8,218 nt of DNA from Cryomorphaceae bacterium (lineage in GTDB: Bacteria > Bacteroidota > Bacteroidia > Flavobacteriales > UBA7312): contig JABAYQ010000165.1 in assembly GCA_018608925.1 (NCBI GenBank), positions 1 to 8,218 of the forward strand. Direction: 5' to 3'. Made by a program: the position numbers and the translations under genes. The notes under the pieces are model-generated. The model had not been told where the DNA came from. It ran no database searches and was given only the letters and a program-made list of their open reading frames with translations. Positions within the stretch are counted from its first letter, which is position 1. Every line of letters starts with the position of its first letter. Shown here piece by piece: positions 6,402-8,218 of this stretch.

Positions 6402-7348
6402 TATTCTTTTGTAACTCCCATTTTTCCAAACTTCACTATTCTATCGTCAATTCTTTTTTCGGGAGACTTTTTTTCTAAAGCCTTAGTTTGTTTGATTATT
6501 TCTTTTTTAACAATTTCGAACATTTTGCCAGGGTCGTTGTGAGCTCCTCCGATTGGTTCTTTTATGATGCCATCAATCAGTTCATTAGAAAGCATGTCTT
6601 CTGCTGTAAGTTTAAGCGCTTGAGCCGCTTGTTCTTTGTAATCCCATGATCTCCAAAGAATAGAAGAACAAGATTCTGGAGAAATAACAGAATACCATGT
6701 GTTTTCAAGCATCAGTACTTTGTCTCCAATTCCTATTCCTAATGCACCTCCTGAGGCACCTTCCCCAATAATGACACAAATAACAGGAACAGATAGCTGC
6801 ACCATTTCAATAAGGTTTCTTGCAATAGCTTCTCCTTGTCCTCTTTCTTCCGCTTCCAGTCCAGGAAAAGCTCCCGGCGTGTCAATAAAGGTAATGATTG
6901 GTTTTCCGAATTTTTCGGCCATTTTCATCAGACGCAATGCTTTTCGATAACCTTCAGGGTTTGGCATTCCGAAATTTCGGAATTGACGCATTTTAGTGTT
7001 CTTTCCCTTTTGATGGCCTATAATCATATAGCTTTTATCTTCGATAATAGCCCAGCCCCCAATCATTGCTTTGTCGTCTTTTACTGTTCTGTCGCCATGA
7101 AGTTCGATAAACTCATCGCAAATATTCTCTATGTAATCTAGAGTATATGGTCTCTTAGGATGGCGAGAAAGTTGTACTTTTTGCCATGCACTTAGGTTGG
7201 AATAAATGTCTGTTTTCTGCTTATCAATCTTGCTGTTTAGATCTTTTATAGCCTGACTTACGTCGACACCATCTTCCTTCAGTTTTTCTGCTTGCTCTAA
7301 TTTGAGCATTAATTCCTGAATTGGTTTTTCAAATTCTAAATATTCCAT
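6401..7348 (-). CDS. accA: Acetyl-CoA carboxylase carboxyltransferase subunit alpha
   Basis: A 315-residue protein, close to the usual length (about 319 in E. coli). Together with AccD it moves the carboxyl group from biotinylated BCCP to acetyl-CoA, making malonyl-CoA for fatty acid synthesis in the cytoplasm. The N-terminal helical part ([20 protein letters not shown], residues 4-23) and [19 protein letters not shown] (55-73) are the standard opening of Acc[15 protein letters not shown] (87-100), [22 protein letters not shown] (155-176) and [16 protein letters not shown] (194-209) form the crotonase-fold active-site region, with the Gly-rich turns that bind the thioester oxyanion. [15 protein letters not shown] (219-233) follows. 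accD is not in the window, as is common outside operonic accDA groups. This is the first gene of the minus-strand unit and is separated from ispE by a divergent promoter region. The dnaB start overlaps its stop by one base. Confidence 0.98.
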   Translation of the reverse strand: MEYLEFEKPIQELMLKLEQAEKLKEDGVDVSQAIKDLNSKIDKQKTDIYSNLSAWQKVQLSRHPKRPYTLDYIENICDEFIELHGDRTVKDDKAMIGGWAIIEDKSYMIIGHQKGKNTKMRQFRNFGMPNPEGYRKALRLMKMAEKFGKPIITFIDTPGAFPGLEAEERGQGEAIARNLIEMVQLSVPVICVIIGEGASGGALGIGIGDKVLMLENTWYSVISPESCSSILWRSWDYKEQAAQALKLTAEDMLSNELIDGIIKEPIGGAHNDPGKMFEIVKKEIIKQTKALEKKSPEKRIDDRIVKFGKMGVTKE

Positions 7349-7459
7349 ATTAGGTTTTAATCTAGTAATTTATTAATTTTTGATAATTATAAAATCAAAT
7401 CCAAGTTTAGAAAAATTTATGTGATTACCTTTGTCAATGGACAATTAAATTTATTAACA
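7349..7459. promoter_or_regulatory. Divergent accA/ispE intergenic promoter region
   Basis: These 111 bases separate two divergently read housekeeping genes, so both promoters should lie here or reach slightly into the coding ends. The stretch is strongly AT-rich. The ispE side has a good -7 box (separate entry). On the accA side I find only weak matches: TTTG at 7399-7396 followed 23 bases later by TAAATTAC, and a sigma70-like TATAAT at 7391-7386 with no good partner. The base order before the accA ATG is A-rich, with no clear Shine-Dalgarno site. No operator palindrome or riboswitch is evident. Confidence 0.7.
7426..7433 (+). promoter_or_regulatory. Candidate Bacteroidota -7 promoter box (TACCTTTG) for ispE
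   Basis: TACCTTTG matches the TAnnTTTG -7 element used by the Bacteroidota primary sigma factor at all fixed positions. Transcription would begin about 6-8 bases downstream, leaving a leader of about 20 bases before the ATG at 7460. The -33 partner is poor: at the expected distance (17-23 bases) there is only GTTTAG around 7405-7410 instead of TTTG or TTG. The match is read from sequence; its use is inferred. Confidence 0.5.
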
Positions 7460-8218
7460 ATGATACTTTTTCCTAACGCTAAGATAAACATCGGCTTGAA
7501 TATCCTTTCTAAAAGAGAAGATGGCTATCATAATTTAGAGACTATATTCTATCCAATCGCTTGGAAGGATAGTTTAGAAATAATTAAAAGTAACGATCAA
7601 CAATTTAGTTCTTCTGGTATAAGTATTCCTGGTGATGGCAATCTGTGTCAGCAGGCTTATGATTTGCTTGATCGGGATTTTGGTTTGGAAAGCGTACATA
7701 TTCATTTGCATAAAAACATACCTATTGGAGCTGGTCTTGGTGGAGGTTCTTCTGATGCTGCTTTTACTCTAATGGGTCTAAACGAAATGTTTGATTTGAA
7801 ATTAAGCAGCATTCAGTTAAAAGAATATGCTTTAAAGTTGGGTGCTGATTGTCCTTTTTTTATTGATAATAAAGCATGCTTGGCAAAAGGAATAGGTGAG
7901 GAGCTGACTGATGTAGTTCTAAATATTTCCAATGTTTTTTTAATAGTCGCAACCCCTGATGTTCACGTTTCTACGGCAATGGCTTATTCTGGTGTTGTAC
8001 CTCAAATTCCTGAAGTTAGTTTGCAAAAACTCATTTTAGAACCTATGACAAATTGGTCAATGAAAAATGATTTTGAAGAAGGGATATTCAGATTAGAGCC
8101 TAAAATAAAAGCTTTAAAAGATAAAATGCTAGATCATGGTGCTATTTATTGCTCGATGAGTGGAAGCGGTTCTTCTGTCTTTGCTTTTTTTGATAAAAAA
8201 CCAATGCTTCATTTGGAC
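7460..8218 (+). CDS. ispE: 4-diphosphocytidyl-2-C-methyl-D-erythritol kinase, 3' end missing
   Basis: An open frame of 253 codons runs off the window end; the family is usually about 265-285 residues, so only a short C-terminal piece is missing. IspE phosphorylates 4-diphosphocytidyl-methylerythritol with ATP in the MEP route to isoprenoid precursors. All GHMP-kinase signatures are present: FPNAKINIGLNI with catalytic-type Lys8 and Asn10, KREDGYHNLETIFYPI (18-33), the ATP-binding PIGAGLGGGSSDAA (88-101), GADCPFF with catalytic Asp130, and the third motif MSGSGSSVFAFF (233-244). The ATG at 7460 gives the MIxFPNAKIN start that I recall as usual in Bacteroidota; an in-frame GTG at 7421 would add 13 residues with no family counterpart. 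It is transcribed divergently from accA. The presence of ispE shows that the organism uses the MEP pathway rather than mevalonate. Confidence 0.97.
   Translation, partial: MILFPNAKINIGLNILSKREDGYHNLETIFYPIAWKDSLEIIKSNDQQFSSSGISIPGDGNLCQQAYDLLDRDFGLESVHIHLHKNIPIGAGLGGGSSDAAFTLMGLNEMFDLKLSSIQLKEYALKLGADCPFFIDNKACLAKGIGEELTDVVLNISNVFLIVATPDVHVSTAMAYSGVVPQIPEVSLQKLILEPMTNWSMKNDFEEGIFRLEPKIKALKDKMLDHGAIYCSMSGSGSSVFAFFDKKPMLHLD

Larger units (their letters stand above)
374..7348 (-). other. Predicted six-gene transcription unit accA-dnaB-exported protein-PhyH-MBOAT-SGNH
   Basis: Six genes follow one another on the minus strand with junctions of -1 (TAATG at 6399-6403), 0 (TAGATG at 4902-4907), -1 (TGATG at 3640-3644), +5 (2696-2700) and +3 (1268-1270) bases. 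No gap is large enough for a normal promoter or terminator, so a single transcript from the region upstream of accA is the simplest reading, with translation coupling at the overlapping starts. Promoters inside coding sequence cannot be excluded. This is inferred from spacing only. Confidence 0.75.

Noticed and set aside
6836..7141. Plus-strand open frame of 101 codons antisense to accA
   Set aside because: It lies wholly within the conserved accA coding sequence, has no family motif or start context, and is an expected shadow of the real gene. The same holds for shorter plus-strand frames at 3173-3436, 5397-5582, 6043-6240 and 6699-6950.
7421..7459. In-frame GTG upstream start for ispE
   Set aside because: It would add 13 residues not matched by the family, and it overlaps the candidate -7 box; the ATG at 7460 gives the standard N-terminus.

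Overview
The window is AT-rich DNA that looks like the chromosome of a member of the Bacteroidota, probably a free-living or marine Flavobacteriales/Cytophagales-type lineage. The signs are a TAnnTTTG-type promoter box before ispE, A-rich stretches rather than clear Shine-Dalgarno sites before starts, Bacteroidota-like DnaB, AccA and IspE sequences, and an exported protein family that I know only from this phylum. The exact genus cannot be read from the window. No rRNA, tRNA, CRISPR array, insertion sequence or prophage block is visible.

Layout: (1) 1-377, plus strand, is the 3' end of a surface or fibre-type protein ending in a peptidase S74 self-cleaving chaperone domain. (2) 374-7348, minus strand, is a very tightly packed six-gene unit read in the order accA, dnaB, exported 'asparagine synthetase B-like' protein, phytanoyl-CoA dioxygenase-like oxygenase, MBOAT O-acyltransferase, SGNH-like acyltransferase partner. 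Its junctions are -1, 0, -1, +5 and +3 bases. (3) 7349-7459 is a 111-base, very AT-rich divergent promoter region. (4) 7460-8218, plus strand, is ispE, cut off by the window end.

The minus-strand unit joins two housekeeping genes (the carboxyltransferase subunit of acetyl-CoA carboxylase and the replicative helicase) to an accessory tail. The last two genes form a classic membrane acyl-transfer pair: an MBOAT moves an acyl group across the membrane and an SGNH-fold protein places it on an extracytoplasmic polymer, as AlgI/AlgJ/AlgX and DltB/DltD do. A 2-oxoglutarate/Fe(II) oxygenase sits directly upstream. Together they suggest a surface glycan, lipid or small-molecule decoration system whose substrate cannot be named from sequence.

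The most unusual items are this oxygenase-MBOAT-SGNH cassette fused to a core operon, the exported protein whose usual name does not fit its motifs and which may be a class I glutamine-amidotransferase-like fold, and the tail-to-tail overlap at 374-377, where two convergent genes share bases of their stop codons and a possible terminator of one lies inside the coding sequence of the other. I see no clearly unprecedented system here.
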